From Bacteriovoracales bacterium (GTDB lineage: Bacteria; Bdellovibrionota; Bacteriovoracia; Bacteriovoracales; Bacteriovoracaceae): DNA of 60,532 nucleotides. A program made the translations under genes and the position numbers. Positions 22,635-32,237 of the stretch are shown piece after piece. The first letter of the stretch is position 1. Each line of letters starts with the position of its first letter. The notes below the pieces were generated by a model. That model was not told where the DNA came from and did no database searches. It saw only the letters and a list, made by a program, of their open reading frames with translations. The stretch spans positions 1-60,532 of the forward strand of contig JASBRV010000003.1 of the NCBI GenBank assembly GCA_030149295.1. Direction: 5' to 3'.

Positions 22635-23350
22635 AGTTCCTCCTTGCGATATTTCTTTTGGGAAATTGTTTAGCAAAAGATGAAGATTTAGGCTTAGGGG
22701 ATAGGTTTCTCAAAGAATTTTCCGCTCCTGTTACAACTGATGCCAAGTACATTTTAGGAGGTGCCCTTATTTCTGCGGGAATGGTTTATGTAAATAAGGG
22801 GAGACGTCGCTACAATAAAAGAGAGTCTTTTGATGATGCTAAGCCTTTTGGAGATTACGGTTTTGTAGGCGATATTATGGGGTGGGGCTTTCTGAATGGC
22901 CTTTATACTGCGGGACACTTTTTATATGGCATCTATGGTGAGAGCGAAGAAAGTCTTAAGGCCAGTGAGCACATGTTTAAGGCGAGCTTTTATACTCTTT
23001 TAGTAACAGCAAGTTTGAAAACTGTTATAAAGGAGAAGCGACCAGGCTATCCAGAAGACCGAGCAAGTTTTCCCTCAGGTCATAGTTCTATGTCATTTGC
23101 CTTTGCCTCGGTGGTCGCTGCGAGACATGGCTGGGCTTACGGCTCTCTCGCTTATGGCGCAGCTACTTATATAAGTGTCAGTCGAATTAATGATGATTGG
23201 CATTATCTTCATGACGTTCTTGTGGGAATGGGAATTGGTGCAGCATATGGTTGGGGTCTCAAGTATTCATATGATGAGGGCCTTCCTTTTCAATTCGCCA
23301 TGGTTCCCCTGCCAGGTGGTGGTAATTTTTCAATTTCCTATGAATTCTAG
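22631..23350 (+). CDS. PAP2-family phosphatase, exported
   Basis: A 239-residue lipid phosphatase-like protein. The three PAP2 motifs are present: KEKRPGYPEDR near residue 138, PSGHSSMS near 152, and SRINDDWHYLHDVLVG near 191. The acid phosphatase core therefore has its catalytic His residues. A signal peptide (MKFLLAIFLLGNCLA) precedes it. Hydrophobic stretches are fewer than in integral PAP2 enzymes, so it may sit in the periplasm or outer membrane. Likely substrates are lipid or lipopolysaccharide phosphates, like LpxE/LpxT-type enzymes (inference). Coupled to the preceding barrel gene. Confidence 0.88.
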   Translation: MKFLLAIFLLGNCLAKDEDLGLGDRFLKEFSAPVTTDAKYILGGALISAGMVYVNKGRRRYNKRESFDDAKPFGDYGFVGDIMGWGFLNGLYTAGHFLYGIYGESEESLKASEHMFKASFYTLLVTASLKTVIKEKRPGYPEDRASFPSGHSSMSFAFASVVAARHGWAYGSLAYGAATYISVSRINDDWHYLHDVLVGMGIGAAYGWGLKYSYDEGLPFQFAMVPLPGGGNFSISYEF

Positions 23351-23457
23351 TAAGTTACAGTTCCCCTAGGGCAAATGACCTAGTCTCTAGTGACGTTTGT
23401 CCGATGCTTTGACCCTTTAAAAAGAGTACCTTTTTCTTGTCAATAAGGATGGTACTC

Positions 23458-24672
23458 ATGATTTTTCGACTTATCGCTTTCTTTCTTCTGGGCGTCTCCA
23501 TTGGGAGAGCGGAAACACTTGATTTTTATTTAGATGAAGTGCTTAAAAACTCAGGTATTGAGCACCAAAATCAAGCACGTATTCGGAGTCTAATTTTTAA
23601 AAAAGAGACTATGATTTTGTTGGATAACCCAAGTATTGGATTCGAATACGGTAGAGTAAAAAATACAGGAATTACGGGCAGCCAAGTCGGTGCAAGCATT
23701 TCTCAAAACCTCCCAATAAATGGAAAACTTGGTCTTCGAGAGAATGGGGCCCAAGAAGTTATTCACCAAGCTAAAATTGAAAACAAATGGACGAAAAATG
23801 AGTTTAAAGCAAAATTTTTAAAAGAATTTTTAAATCTTTGGCTTGTGCGTGAAAAAATATCTCACGCTAAACATAGAATCGACGATCTTGGAGTTTTAAG
23901 GAAGTATCTTACTAATCGAAAGTTCTCTTCACCTCAGCAAAAGTCTGATGCTTATCTGATCAATAAAAAAATTGAAGAGATTGAATTTAAACTAAACGAA
24001 AGCTTCTTCCAGAAAAAAAGGTTAGAAGGTTTTCTCGAAAAGATTGCTGAGAAAAAAATTGGTGATTTCGAGATTAAATTAAAAGAAAACAAAAAGATTC
24101 AGGACATCTTTGAAAGCCTTGTCTCAAAAGTGGATTCTGTTCAGGAATATAGGGCCTCAGTTTCCAGAAAGAGTGAGCTGTCTCTTAAGGAGCAGGGCCG
24201 TAAATGGATCCCTGATTTAGAAGTTCGTTATTCCTATCAAAAAGAGAATGTCCCAGGGGGTAACCTTGGGCACGCCGTTGGGTTCTCCTTTAATATTCCC
24301 ATCTTTGATACTGGTAGAACGAGGGCAGAAGAGGTTCGAGCAAAAATGATCGTCCAAAAAGCAAGGTGGAGTTACGAAGACTTACAGAGAAAGTCCCATT
24401 TAGTTGAGCTACGAGAGAAGTTTAAATACTTTTTAAACCTTTCCTCCGGTTCATTAGAGGAAAAAGAAGAAAATCATAAAAGGGAACTGAAAAAAATCAA
24501 AGACTTCTTTCTTAAGGGGCTAGTCAATGCTCAAAGCTATATCGAGGCAGAAGAGATTAGTCATGACCTTCACTATAGAAAGGTTAATGCAGTTGCTGAA
24601 ATCATTAATGTTTTTGCTGAAGCTTCTCTCGAAACAGGGAATGGCTTTCACTTAAAAGAGGTTCTCAAATGA
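23458..24672 (+). CDS. Outer-membrane efflux protein, TolC/CzcC-like
   Basis: A 404-residue protein with a signal peptide (MIFRLIAFFLLGVSIGRA), long helices with heptads and two strand-rich segments (NPSIGFEYGRV near residue 60 and DLEVRYSYQKEN near residue 255), as in the TolC/CzcC outer-membrane factors. The length is normal. The ATG at 23458 has an AAGGA site. The last four bases overlap the start of the CzcA-like pump, so both form one operon. It should give the exit duct for the pump. Confidence 0.85.
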   Translation: MIFRLIAFFLLGVSIGRAETLDFYLDEVLKNSGIEHQNQARIRSLIFKKETMILLDNPSIGFEYGRVKNTGITGSQVGASISQNLPINGKLGLRENGAQEVIHQAKIENKWTKNEFKAKFLKEFLNLWLVREKISHAKHRIDDLGVLRKYLTNRKFSSPQQKSDAYLINKKIEEIEFKLNESFFQKKRLEGFLEKIAEKKIGDFEIKLKENKKIQDIFESLVSKVDSVQEYRASVSRKSELSLKEQGRKWIPDLEVRYSYQKENVPGGNLGHAVGFSFNIPIFDTGRTRAEEVRAKMIVQKARWSYEDLQRKSHLVELREKFKYFLNLSSGSLEEKEENHKRELKKIKDFFLKGLVNAQSYIEAEEISHDLHYRKVNAVAEIINVFAEASLETGNGFHLKEVLK

Positions 24673-27600
24673 AGAGGTTTTTTACTGTTATTCTTGAACA
24701 GAGAGTTTGGATTTTGGTTACTCTTGCCCTTGTCACGTCTCTTTTTATACTGTCTTTAGATAATATAAAGCTGGCAGCTTTTCCAGATATTACAAATGTT
24801 CAGGTTGTAGTGAATACTAAGACAGGAGCATTTTCAACAGAGCAAATTGAAAAAATTGTGACTTACCCCATTGAAATGGAGGTCAGTGGTTTGCCCTCTG
24901 TTGAAGAGGTCCGTTCTCTTTCAAAGTATGGATTGTCTCAGGTAACGATTATTTTTAAAGAAGGAACTGATCCATACTTTGCGCGGCAGGTTGTTAATGA
25001 AAAACTTCAAAGTGTTAAAGGAGAACTTCCTGAGGGAATAAATCCTGAGCTCTCACCTATGACGACAGGGCTTGGAGAAGTTTTTATGTATGTTCTGACT
25101 TATGAGGGAGAGCGAGAATTTGAAAGTGATATTTCCAAACTTCAATATTTAAAGGTCGTTCAGGATTACCAAATTAAGCCCGTGCTGAAAAAAGTAAATG
25201 GTGTTGCTGAGGTTGATACCAATGGTGGGTATAGTTCTGAAATCCATATTAATTACCTTCCAGAAAAAATGAATAGATATGGTGTGTCGGTAATGGACAT
25301 TTTTGACGTCGTTGAAAAAACGGGAGTCTTTCATGGTGGGGGATATATTGCCAAAGGAGAAAATCAGGTTACGGTTCGCTCTTATGCTCCTTTAAATCAA
25401 CCAAGTGATTTAAATAAGTATTTGTTAAAAATTTTACCGAGTGGGAAACGAATCTATCTTAAAGACGTTGCTGAGGTGCGAGTCGATTTTGCATTGAGAG
25501 TGGGGAGCGCGACCTATAATGGCCAAGAAACTGTTCTTGGTACAGTTCTAATGAGAGTAGGAGAAAACTCTAGAGAGGTCTCTAGTGCAAGTGCAGAAAT
25601 GTTAGAAAAAATAAAGCTCCCTGAAGGTGTCAAAGTAACTCCTGTATACAATCGAAAATTTCTTGTCGACGAAACTGTAAAAACAATTCGAAACAACCTT
25701 TTTGAAGGAGCAATCCTAGTCATTGTTGTCCTCTTCTTAGTTTTAGGTCATATAAAATCGGCGCTTCTCGTATCCCTTGCGATTCCTGTTTCGATGATTT
25801 TTGCTCTTCTGGGAATGAATATTAATGAAATCCCAGTGAATCTCATGAGTCTTGGAGCCATCGACTTTGGGTTATTAGTGGATGGGTCGGTTGTATTAGT
25901 AGAGAACTATTTGAGAAGGGTGTCTCTAGAAAATGAGTCTCAGTCAAAATTAGAGGGACAGCGTAGATTTGAACTCCTTGTGGACTCCTGCGCAGAGGTA
26001 GCTCCTCCGGTTATCTATGGTCTATTTATCATTATGATGGTGTATATTCCGATTCTTGCGTTAAGTGGAGTTGAGGGGAAAATGTTTGAGCCAATGGCTT
26101 CTACGGTACTAATGGCCCTCGGAGCGAGTTTAATTGTCGCCTTGTTTTTGGTACCAGTGCTTGTTTACTATTTTATCTATCCTAAAGTTGGGGTTCATGA
26201 TGAACCTTTATTTTTTAGGGGACTTCATAAAGTTTATATAAAGATTTTACCTCTGGCATTGGAGTATAAAAAACTTGTTGTAGGCTCTTCTCTTCTTTTA
26301 GCGGTGATTGGAGGGACTCTGTTTTTAGGCTTGGGCTCAGACTTTGCGCCTCAATTAGATGAGAGAGATTTAGTTATCGGATTGGTGAGAAATTCACGTC
26401 AAGGGATTGAGGCTTCGACGAAGTGGCAATTAGAGGCTGAAAAATTAATAAAAAAAGTACCTGAGGTGGAACATGTCTTTTCTCGACTCGGGACACCCGA
26501 GAGCGCTACTGACCCAATGGGTCCCAACTTTGCGGATACTTTTGTTATCTTAAAAAAAGATCAGGATCTTTGGAGAAAGGTGGATGGTAAAACAATAAGT
26601 AAAGGCGACATTTTTGAAGAAATTAAGGCAAGTCTAGAGAATAATCTTCCCGAGCAGGACATTAGTGCGACTCAACCCATCGAAATGCGTTTTAATGAAA
26701 TTTTAGAGGGATCGAGAGCGGACGTAACATTTAGAGTGTTGGGCCCTGATCTTGAAAGACTGGTTGAGTATGCACAAAGTGCCCATGAGGTCCTAAAGGA
26801 GATTCAAGGTGTGGAGACCGTAGAGTTTGATGCTCTTACAGGTCTAACAAAAAGCGAGGTTCTCGATATCAAGGTGAATCAAAAGAAAGCAAGTGAAAAT
26901 GGGATACCGGTTCATCAAGTTGATGAACAATTAGAGCTTGCCTTGGCAGGAAAGGAAGTTGGTTACCTTCTAAAAGGCGATCAAAAGATTCCGGTAATTA
27001 TTCACCTTGATGAATCTTTAAGAAATAGTGTCGAGCGAATGAAGGAAATTCCCCTTTCTCATCCTTTGGGAGGGAGTTTACCAGCGCGTGAAGTTGTTGA
27101 GTTTGATTCCAAAGAAAAGGTTACGACAATTGCTCGAAATTTTGGGAGACGCTATTCAGCTGTTAGTATCTATCTCTCAGGAAGAGATGTTGCCAGCTTT
27201 GTCGAAGAAGCCAGACAAAAAGTAAAAGACTCGATAAACCTTGAGCCTGGGTATGAAATTGAATGGGGGGGACAATTCAAAAACTTAGAAAGGGCGCAAA
27301 AAACCTTGGGGGTTATTATCCCAATTACTCTTCTTCTCATCTTTTTCCTTATTTTTAAAATGACTAACTCATTGGTTCAAACCCTCATTGTTTTTTCTGT
27401 GATTCCCGCAGGCGGGGCTGGGGGAGCAATCTTACTCGTCCTTAGGGATATTAATTTTAGTGTCTCTGCCGCCGTTGGTTTTATTGCTCTTTCGGGAATC
27501 GTTGTTTTAAACTCTCTCGTTCTCGTGAGTTTTGTTAACCAAAAGATAGTGGAAGGTCATGAGCTTGGTCATGCTATTTTTGCAGGTTCTCTAGCTCGGC

Positions 27601-27791
27601 TTCGTCCTGTTGGAATGACTGCATTGGTTGCGGCGCTCGGTTTTATTCCGATGGCCTTTAACACGGGCTTAGGCGCAGAGGTTCAAAGGCCTTTAGCTAC
27701 TGTTGTCATTGGAGGTCTTATTACTGCGACACCAGCAACACTACTGTTAACCCCTTGCTTGTTAGGACTTTTTCTGAAGAAAAAAGATTAA
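24669..27791 (+). CDS. RND pump of the CzcA/CusA heavy-metal type
   Basis: A 1040-residue inner-membrane RND transporter. Its early part (LAAFPDITNVQVVVNT and YPIEMEVSGLPSVEEVRS) is typical of the heavy-metal efflux group. Transmembrane helix 4 carries GAIDFGLLVDGSVVLVENY, with the Asp-Asp-Glu pattern used for proton coupling in CzcA. Twelve hydrophobic helices and two large periplasmic loops are present. The metal (Zn, Co, Cd, Ni or Cu) cannot be read safely. The operon contains only the outer-membrane factor and this pump; no CzcB-type adaptor gene is present. Its end overlaps the convergent LuxR-type gene by four bases. Confidence 0.92.
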   Translation: MKRFFTVILEQRVWILVTLALVTSLFILSLDNIKLAAFPDITNVQVVVNTKTGAFSTEQIEKIVTYPIEMEVSGLPSVEEVRSLSKYGLSQVTIIFKEGTDPYFARQVVNEKLQSVKGELPEGINPELSPMTTGLGEVFMYVLTYEGEREFESDISKLQYLKVVQDYQIKPVLKKVNGVAEVDTNGGYSSEIHINYLPEKMNRYGVSVMDIFDVVEKTGVFHGGGYIAKGENQVTVRSYAPLNQPSDLNKYLLKILPSGKRIYLKDVAEVRVDFALRVGSATYNGQETVLGTVLMRVGENSREVSSASAEMLEKIKLPEGVKVTPVYNRKFLVDETVKTIRNNLFEGAILVIVVLFLVLGHIKSALLVSLAIPVSMIFALLGMNINEIPVNLMSLGAIDFGLLVDGSVVLVENYLRRVSLENESQSKLEGQRRFELLVDSCAEVAPPVIYGLFIIMMVYIPILALSGVEGKMFEPMASTVLMALGASLIVALFLVPVLVYYFIYPKVGVHDEPLFFRGLHKVYIKILPLALEYKKLVVGSSLLLAVIGGTLFLGLGSDFAPQLDERDLVIGLVRNSRQGIEASTKWQLEAEKLIKKVPEVEHVFSRLGTPESATDPMGPNFADTFVILKKDQDLWRKVDGKTISKGDIFEEIKASLENNLPEQDISATQPIEMRFNEILEGSRADVTFRVLGPDLERLVEYAQSAHEVLKEIQGVETVEFDALTGLTKSEVLDIKVNQKKASENGIPVHQVDEQLELALAGKEVGYLLKGDQKIPVIIHLDESLRNSVERMKEIPLSHPLGGSLPAREVVEFDSKEKVTTIARNFGRRYSAVSIYLSGRDVASFVEEARQKVKDSINLEPGYEIEWGGQFKNLERAQKTLGVIIPITLLLIFFLIFKMTNSLVQTLIVFSVIPAGGAGGAILLVLRDINFSVSAAVGFIALSGIVVLNSLVLVSFVNQKIVEGHELGHAIFAGSLARLRPVGMTALVAALGFIPMAFNTGLGAEVQRPLATVVIGGLITATPATLLLTPCLLGLFLKKKD

Positions 27792-28312
27792 ATTTTGGGA
27801 TAAAGGAGATCCTCTAAAAAGTAGGCGATAAGCTCTGATTTGTTTCTAAGACCGGCTTTGGAAAGGAGAGAGGAACCCTGATTTCTCGCTGTTCTTTCGG
27901 AGATACTTCGAGCTTCTGATATTTCACTGTAGCTCATGCCTTTAATCAGCATAATCCCCACTTCTTTTTCTGAAGGAGTGAGTTTCCAAAGATTAAACTC
28001 TTCGTCGATCGCTTCACTTAAGCCAGTTTTATAAAGTTGTACTTGCTCTAAATAATGAGAGTTCTTCTTTTCCAGTGTATTAACCTGAGTTTTTAATTTT
28101 TCGGTACTTTTTCTATAAAAGGAGGCTTGGGTGATAAAATAGAAGGATCCAGAAAAAGATAAAAAAATAAGAATGAATTCTCCGATAATATGAGTTGTTG
28201 AGAGCTGATCACTCTTATCCATAAAGACATCAATGATGGATAGGACCCCAACGAGAACTAAAAAGGCAGAGGAAAAAATAAAAACTCTATCTTTATTTAA
28301 GAGGTGAGACAT
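27788..28312 (-). CDS. Membrane-anchored LuxR-type regulator
   Basis: A 174-residue protein with two N-terminal membrane helices (about residues 10-30 and 42-62), a short coiled coil (TEKLKTQVNTLEKK) and a C-terminal LuxR-type helix-turn-helix (TPSEKEVGIMLIKGMSYSEISEARSISERTARN, given here as successive parts of one domain starting near residue 112). It lacks a receiver domain. The last gene of the Dab operon, it overlaps the upstream desaturase gene by 16 bases. A paralogue of the same architecture lies at 42142-42639. It may sense membrane state and act on DNA from the membrane (inference). Confidence 0.8.
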   Translation of the reverse strand: MSHLLNKDRVFIFSSAFLVLVGVLSIIDVFMDKSDQLSTTHIIGEFILIFLSFSGSFYFITQASFYRKSTEKLKTQVNTLEKKNSHYLEQVQLYKTGLSEAIDEEFNLWKLTPSEKEVGIMLIKGMSYSEISEARSISERTARNQGSSLLSKAGLRNKSELIAYFLEDLLYPKI

Positions 28313-29259
28313 GGTTTCAGCCTCTGCTTAATTAGGTTTAACACATTTTCTTTAGACTCATTACCAACATAATAGTCCACTAGCTTTTTATGCTGTTTAA
28401 ACATCAAAAGAAACCAGATGAGTTGGTAATCAAGAGTTCGAAAAACGAGAGGGCGCTTTGTTTCATACTTTTCTTTGTTTTTTTCAAATTCTGCCGGCAT
28501 TTCAGTCCAGTGCATTCCAGGGAAAAGGTGATGGCCGATGTGATAGCCATCATTAAAACAGCGCTTGTTATAAATGCTATCAACCACTGTTATACTATTT
28601 TTGTATTCACATGAAGGATCTTCACTTGCAACAAAAGCATGTTGAGTCCAATTACCTGCCATCAATCCAAACCAGCAGATAAGGGTAGGGACAATGAAGA
28701 CAGTTATAGCGCCAGAAGGGTTGTGGCGGTAGGCGAAGGCAACAAAAATATAAAAGAATGTATAAGCAAAGATTATTTTAAATGCGAAGTCACTTCTCTT
28801 TTTCTTAAAGAAATAGAGGGGAAGTTCAACAGGAAGAAGAAAAATAAAGCGAAGGAAGTAGTGGAGCCAACCAAGAAAGCTGTCTCGCTGATATTTTTCA
28901 GTTGAACTTAAATCTCCGGGACCATTTCCTTCTTTGTGATGCATTTTTATGTGGTGATGGTAATAAAGAAGAGGCGGCAGACCGAAAAGAAGACCTATAG
29001 CTTCAAGGTAAAAATTCATGGGCTTTTTAAATGTCTTTTTCCAAGGGCTTCTATGGCAAACATTATGAAGCATGAGAAGATGGGGCCCAAGAAAGTAAAT
29101 AAAGGTTACCCAGTAAGCTAATTTTAAAAAGATGTTGACCGTGCCTGAGAAGTAAATAAATGCGGAGAATGGTATTAAAACAAATGTCGTAAAAAGGATT
29201 TGCTTTATAAAGGGAAAATCTCTTGGATCTTTTAAAACCTTTTGACAAATGAAATTCAA
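28297..29259 (-). CDS. Membrane fatty acid desaturase
   Basis: A 320-residue di-iron membrane desaturase. Histidine boxes are HNVCHRSPW near residue 66, HHHIKMHH near 101 and HIGHHLFPGMH near 241. Four hydrophobic segments are seen. The start is TTG at 29259; no ATG is close. It sits between the porin (12-base gap) and the LuxR-type gene (16-base overlap), the final part of the dab operon, so it is likely co-regulated with carbon uptake. The acyl substrate is unknown. It is not closely similar by eye to the desaturase at 6653-7573. Confidence 0.87.
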   Translation of the reverse strand: MNFICQKVLKDPRDFPFIKQILFTTFVLIPFSAFIYFSGTVNIFLKLAYWVTFIYFLGPHLLMLHNVCHRSPWKKTFKKPMNFYLEAIGLLFGLPPLLYYHHHIKMHHKEGNGPGDLSSTEKYQRDSFLGWLHYFLRFIFLLPVELPLYFFKKKRSDFAFKIIFAYTFFYIFVAFAYRHNPSGAITVFIVPTLICWFGLMAGNWTQHAFVASEDPSCEYKNSITVVDSIYNKRCFNDGYHIGHHLFPGMHWTEMPAEFEKNKEKYETKRPLVFRTLDYQLIWFLLMFKQHKKLVDYYVGNESKENVLNLIKQRLKPCLTS

Positions 29260-29271
29260 TGTAAACTCACT

Positions 29272-30282
29272 TTAAAAGGGAAACAAGAGTCCCGTCTCAA
29301 CTGTATTTGCTAGGCTTGTGGTGGCGTATTTTGACTCAAAATGTGTCACTTCGCAATAGAGCTGTAATTCTTCTAGCTGTTTAGTGAGGCTTAGCCTCGT
29401 AACCATATTTCTGATAAGGCCTCCTGCACCGCTTCTTTTGGTATATCCCTGGCCAATCCGAGCACTTAGGTTACTTCCAAACTCTCTCTGATAAGTGAGA
29501 TATCCACCAAAAGACTCATGATAATTATTACTAGGGATGTCCAATAGATTTAACTGAGCGAGTCCTTGTCCGTAATAAGTCTCTACATTGAGTTTATTCT
29601 TATTAAGTTTGAGCTCATATCCAAGGCTAAGGCCATAAGGTTCTTTATTTTGAGTGTTACTGTAGCTACTTCGACCTGTAATGGCAGAGAACAAAATTTG
29701 GTTGGATTCATTTGGACGGTATTTTGCACTCATGGCGAGAGAGAGCTGATTATCTTCTTCTACCTGGTTGTTATTAGTGCCAGTATTTTTATTAGCCTGC
29801 CCAATTGCTATTTCATAAGAAAGCTTTTTAAGCTCCTTTCGAACTTTAATTTGCTCTCTCATAAAACCTATGTTTCCCCCATTAAAGTAGAGGCCGATAA
29901 TGTCATAGGTATCAGGCCTTGTTGGTGAAAAGGTGTCCCAGTCTTGGCCAATCTTAAGAGACCAGCCATCGCTAAACTTTTTTTCGATGAAAGCTCTTCT
30001 CAATCTAGGTCGGGACTGGGTTGTTGGACTAGACTGATTAAAATCAATAAAGTCAATTTCAACCAAACCTTGAATTTGGGATTTCGTTTTTATTTTTGTT
30101 CCCAAGCGTGATTGAGCTACCTGAAAACTGGTCCGATCATTTCCTTGAGAGTAGGTTGCTTTATCGGTTGCCGAAGTTGGAGCGACCATATTGGTATTGT
30201 TAAAAGAATTTACGGCCTTTGTTCCATACATTGTGGAGGCCTTCAGAAAACCATAAACGATGAGCTCTGCTCCTGAAATCAT
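29272..30282 (-). CDS. DcaP-like outer-membrane porin without visible signal peptide
   Basis: A 336-residue porin-like protein. The start of the barrel (ELIVYGFLKASTMYG) and the repeated alternating strands, ending in ETGLLFPF with a terminal Phe, resemble DcaP-type trimeric porins. Those normally follow a signal peptide, but here the only in-frame ATG gives MISGAELIVYG directly. The 13 codons ahead of it in the same frame have no ATG, GTG or TTG and reach a stop. The start overlaps the preceding gene (ATGA). Either the gene has lost its signal sequence, uses an unusual start, or the sequence has a frameshift nearby. Role: probably anion or small-solute uptake. Confidence 0.8.
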   Translation of the reverse strand: MISGAELIVYGFLKASTMYGTKAVNSFNNTNMVAPTSATDKATYSQGNDRTSFQVAQSRLGTKIKTKSQIQGLVEIDFIDFNQSSPTTQSRPRLRRAFIEKKFSDGWSLKIGQDWDTFSPTRPDTYDIIGLYFNGGNIGFMREQIKVRKELKKLSYEIAIGQANKNTGTNNNQVEEDNQLSLAMSAKYRPNESNQILFSAITGRSSYSNTQNKEPYGLSLGYELKLNKNKLNVETYYGQGLAQLNLLDIPSNNYHESFGGYLTYQREFGSNLSARIGQGYTKRSGAGGLIRNMVTRLSLTKQLEELQLYCEVTHFESKYATTSLANTVETGLLFPF

Positions 30283-30725
30283 GAGGCAAACTCCAAAATT
30301 TCTGTTCTTAGATTGGAGGACTCACTTTTCCAATGTTTTATCATTTGAGCCTTCTTTATCTTGAGTTCTTCATCAAAGTACAGGTGAAGAATGAGACCAT
30401 CACAGGAAATAGGGATTTCACATTGATATAAGCAGTCTTTACGGTCTGAAAGAAGAAAAGGGGTTTTTAAAAAAATTTTCTTAATTTCATTTTGAAGGAA
30501 TATGGTCTTATCTCCAGATTTTGATTTGATTTGAATTTCAAAAAGAGAGTAGGGATCAACTTGTAATTTAAAGTTGGGTCCCCAGTCACCACCGAGGGAA
30601 ATTATTTTCTTAAATGTTTTAGGAAATTTAACGTTAATTTCATAGGAAGAGAAAAGTCCTTTAACTTGGAAACGCATCTCTCTTGGTAATTTAGCACTAA
30701 ATTCTCTTTGTAATTTTTGTGACAT
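30279..30725 (-). CDS. Hypothetical protein in the dab operon
   Basis: A 148-residue protein with no signal peptide or membrane segment. It is basic and mixed alpha/beta, with short strands (LFSSYEINVKFP, KLQVDPYSLFEIQIKS). Two Cys residues lie close together (DCLYQC). I do not recognise a family. The ATG has an AAGGGGATC ribosome site. It lies between the SulP transporter (15-base gap) and the porin (4-base overlap), so it belongs to the dab operon and may have a role in regulation or assembly. Confidence 0.7.
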   Translation of the reverse strand: MSQKLQREFSAKLPREMRFQVKGLFSSYEINVKFPKTFKKIISLGGDWGPNFKLQVDPYSLFEIQIKSKSGDKTIFLQNEIKKIFLKTPFLLSDRKDCLYQCEIPISCDGLILHLYFDEELKIKKAQMIKHWKSESSNLRTEILEFAS

Positions 30726-30740
30726 GAAGATCCCCTTCTA

Positions 30741-32237
30741 TTAATTTTGGCGCGCCATGAAGTCTTTGAGTGTTTCTTGAATGGTAAAGTCGATGTAATT
30801 TTGATTGTCTTGAATTTCGACCTTCTTTCCTTCAAGCTTTTTGAGATAATGACTAAGTCTTAAATACCCGAGAAAAACGAGGGGACCATTTACATTTAAG
30901 ATGGTCTTCTCTTTGTCTTCTTGAATCTCTAATTTTGGCGAAAAGAACTCCTTTATGTTTACTTTTTTGATGAGAATGTGGTGTAAAAAGTTTAAAGCGA
31001 CGCCCACAGCAATACCTAAGAGAAGATCTTCAACTAAAGTCACAATAAGGGTGGCACAAAAATAAACCAATTCATCTTTTCCATGATGGTAAACTTCCAC
31101 AAAATGTCTTGGATGGGCGAGATTGTAACCAACAAGAAAGAGAACTGCAGCAAGGGAAGCCAGTGGGATATGATTGATAACAGTAGGAAGAAAGGCAACA
31201 AAGACAAGGATGAACACTCCGTGGAAGAAGTTTGCCCACTTTGTCTTGGCTCCGTTTGTGATATTGGCTGAACTTCTTACGATTTCAGTAATGATGGGAT
31301 AGGCTCCCAAAAAACCGCAAGTCATATTGGTAATTCCTTTACCTATAATATCGTAATCAAGGTTGGACTGTCTTTTATAGGGGTCAAGCTTATCCACTGC
31401 ATAGGCACTTAAAAGAGATTCTAAACTTCCGACTAGAAAAATGGTCATGACGCTAAAAAGCGAACGTCCAGAAAAAATAATATCGAACTTCGGGAAGATA
31501 AAAAGATCCTTGATTGATGAAGGAACGTGTACGAGAAACTCTGGACCAATGTGATAGTCGTGATTAAGCCAATGGATGTCATGAGGATATTCAATATTCA
31601 TGGCATAACTCAAGATGAGACCTGAGGATACAGCAACAAGAGGACCTGGTACAATTTTTGAGACTTTTGGGGGAAGCAAACGCCAAACAAGGAGAATTGC
31701 AAGGCCAACTATAGCGATAAGTAGGATCGGTAAATCAATCTTTACTAGCATCTCTGGAATATTCCATAAAATTCCTAGAATTGATTTTGCTGTATTCTCA
31801 ACTCCTAGGAGCACAGGAATTTGCTTGATCATAATGATAGTCCCAATCGCTGCGAGCATTCCATGAACGACGGATGAAGGAGCTAGGAAGGTTAATTTTC
31901 CAAGACGAAAAAGCCCTAAAAGGATTTGAAGAACTCCTGCGACAATAGTTGCAGCAAGAGTTCTTTTAAAACCTAAGAGGAGATCTCCGCCGTCAGCAAG
32001 ACTGACGATGGAGCCACCAATGACAACAATGAGTCCTGCTGCTGGACCACTGATGGTAATATGTGTTCCGGTAATTAAAGTTCCAATGATTCCGCCAATA
32101 ATAGCCGATAAAATACCTGCTGAAGCTGGTGCACCAGCGGCAATAGCAATACCGATAGAAAGGGGGAGGGCAATGAGGAATACGATGAAACCTGAGATGA
32201 TGTCGTCTTTCCAATGGTTCTTTAGTTCTGCGTTCAT
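30741..32237 (-). CDS. SulP-family anion transporter
   Basis: A 498-residue inner-membrane SulP/SLC26 carrier. The N-terminal signature region (ALPLSIGIAIAAGAPAS near residue 20) and about 12-14 hydrophobic segments are present; the family's STAS region is reduced to a short C-terminal domain (from about 425). Substrates of the family include sulfate, bicarbonate and other anions. Immediate coupling to the dabA/dabB pair (a 4-base overlap with dabB) suggests bicarbonate transport, perhaps like BicA. That is inference from context only. Confidence 0.88.
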   Translation of the reverse strand: MNAELKNHWKDDIISGFIVFLIALPLSIGIAIAAGAPASAGILSAIIGGIIGTLITGTHITISGPAAGLIVVIGGSIVSLADGGDLLLGFKRTLAATIVAGVLQILLGLFRLGKLTFLAPSSVVHGMLAAIGTIIMIKQIPVLLGVENTAKSILGILWNIPEMLVKIDLPILLIAIVGLAILLVWRLLPPKVSKIVPGPLVAVSSGLILSYAMNIEYPHDIHWLNHDYHIGPEFLVHVPSSIKDLFIFPKFDIIFSGRSLFSVMTIFLVGSLESLLSAYAVDKLDPYKRQSNLDYDIIGKGITNMTCGFLGAYPIITEIVRSSANITNGAKTKWANFFHGVFILVFVAFLPTVINHIPLASLAAVLFLVGYNLAHPRHFVEVYHHGKDELVYFCATLIVTLVEDLLLGIAVGVALNFLHHILIKKVNIKEFFSPKLEIQEDKEKTILNVNGPLVFLGYLRLSHYLKKLEGKKVEIQDNQNYIDFTIQETLKDFMARQN

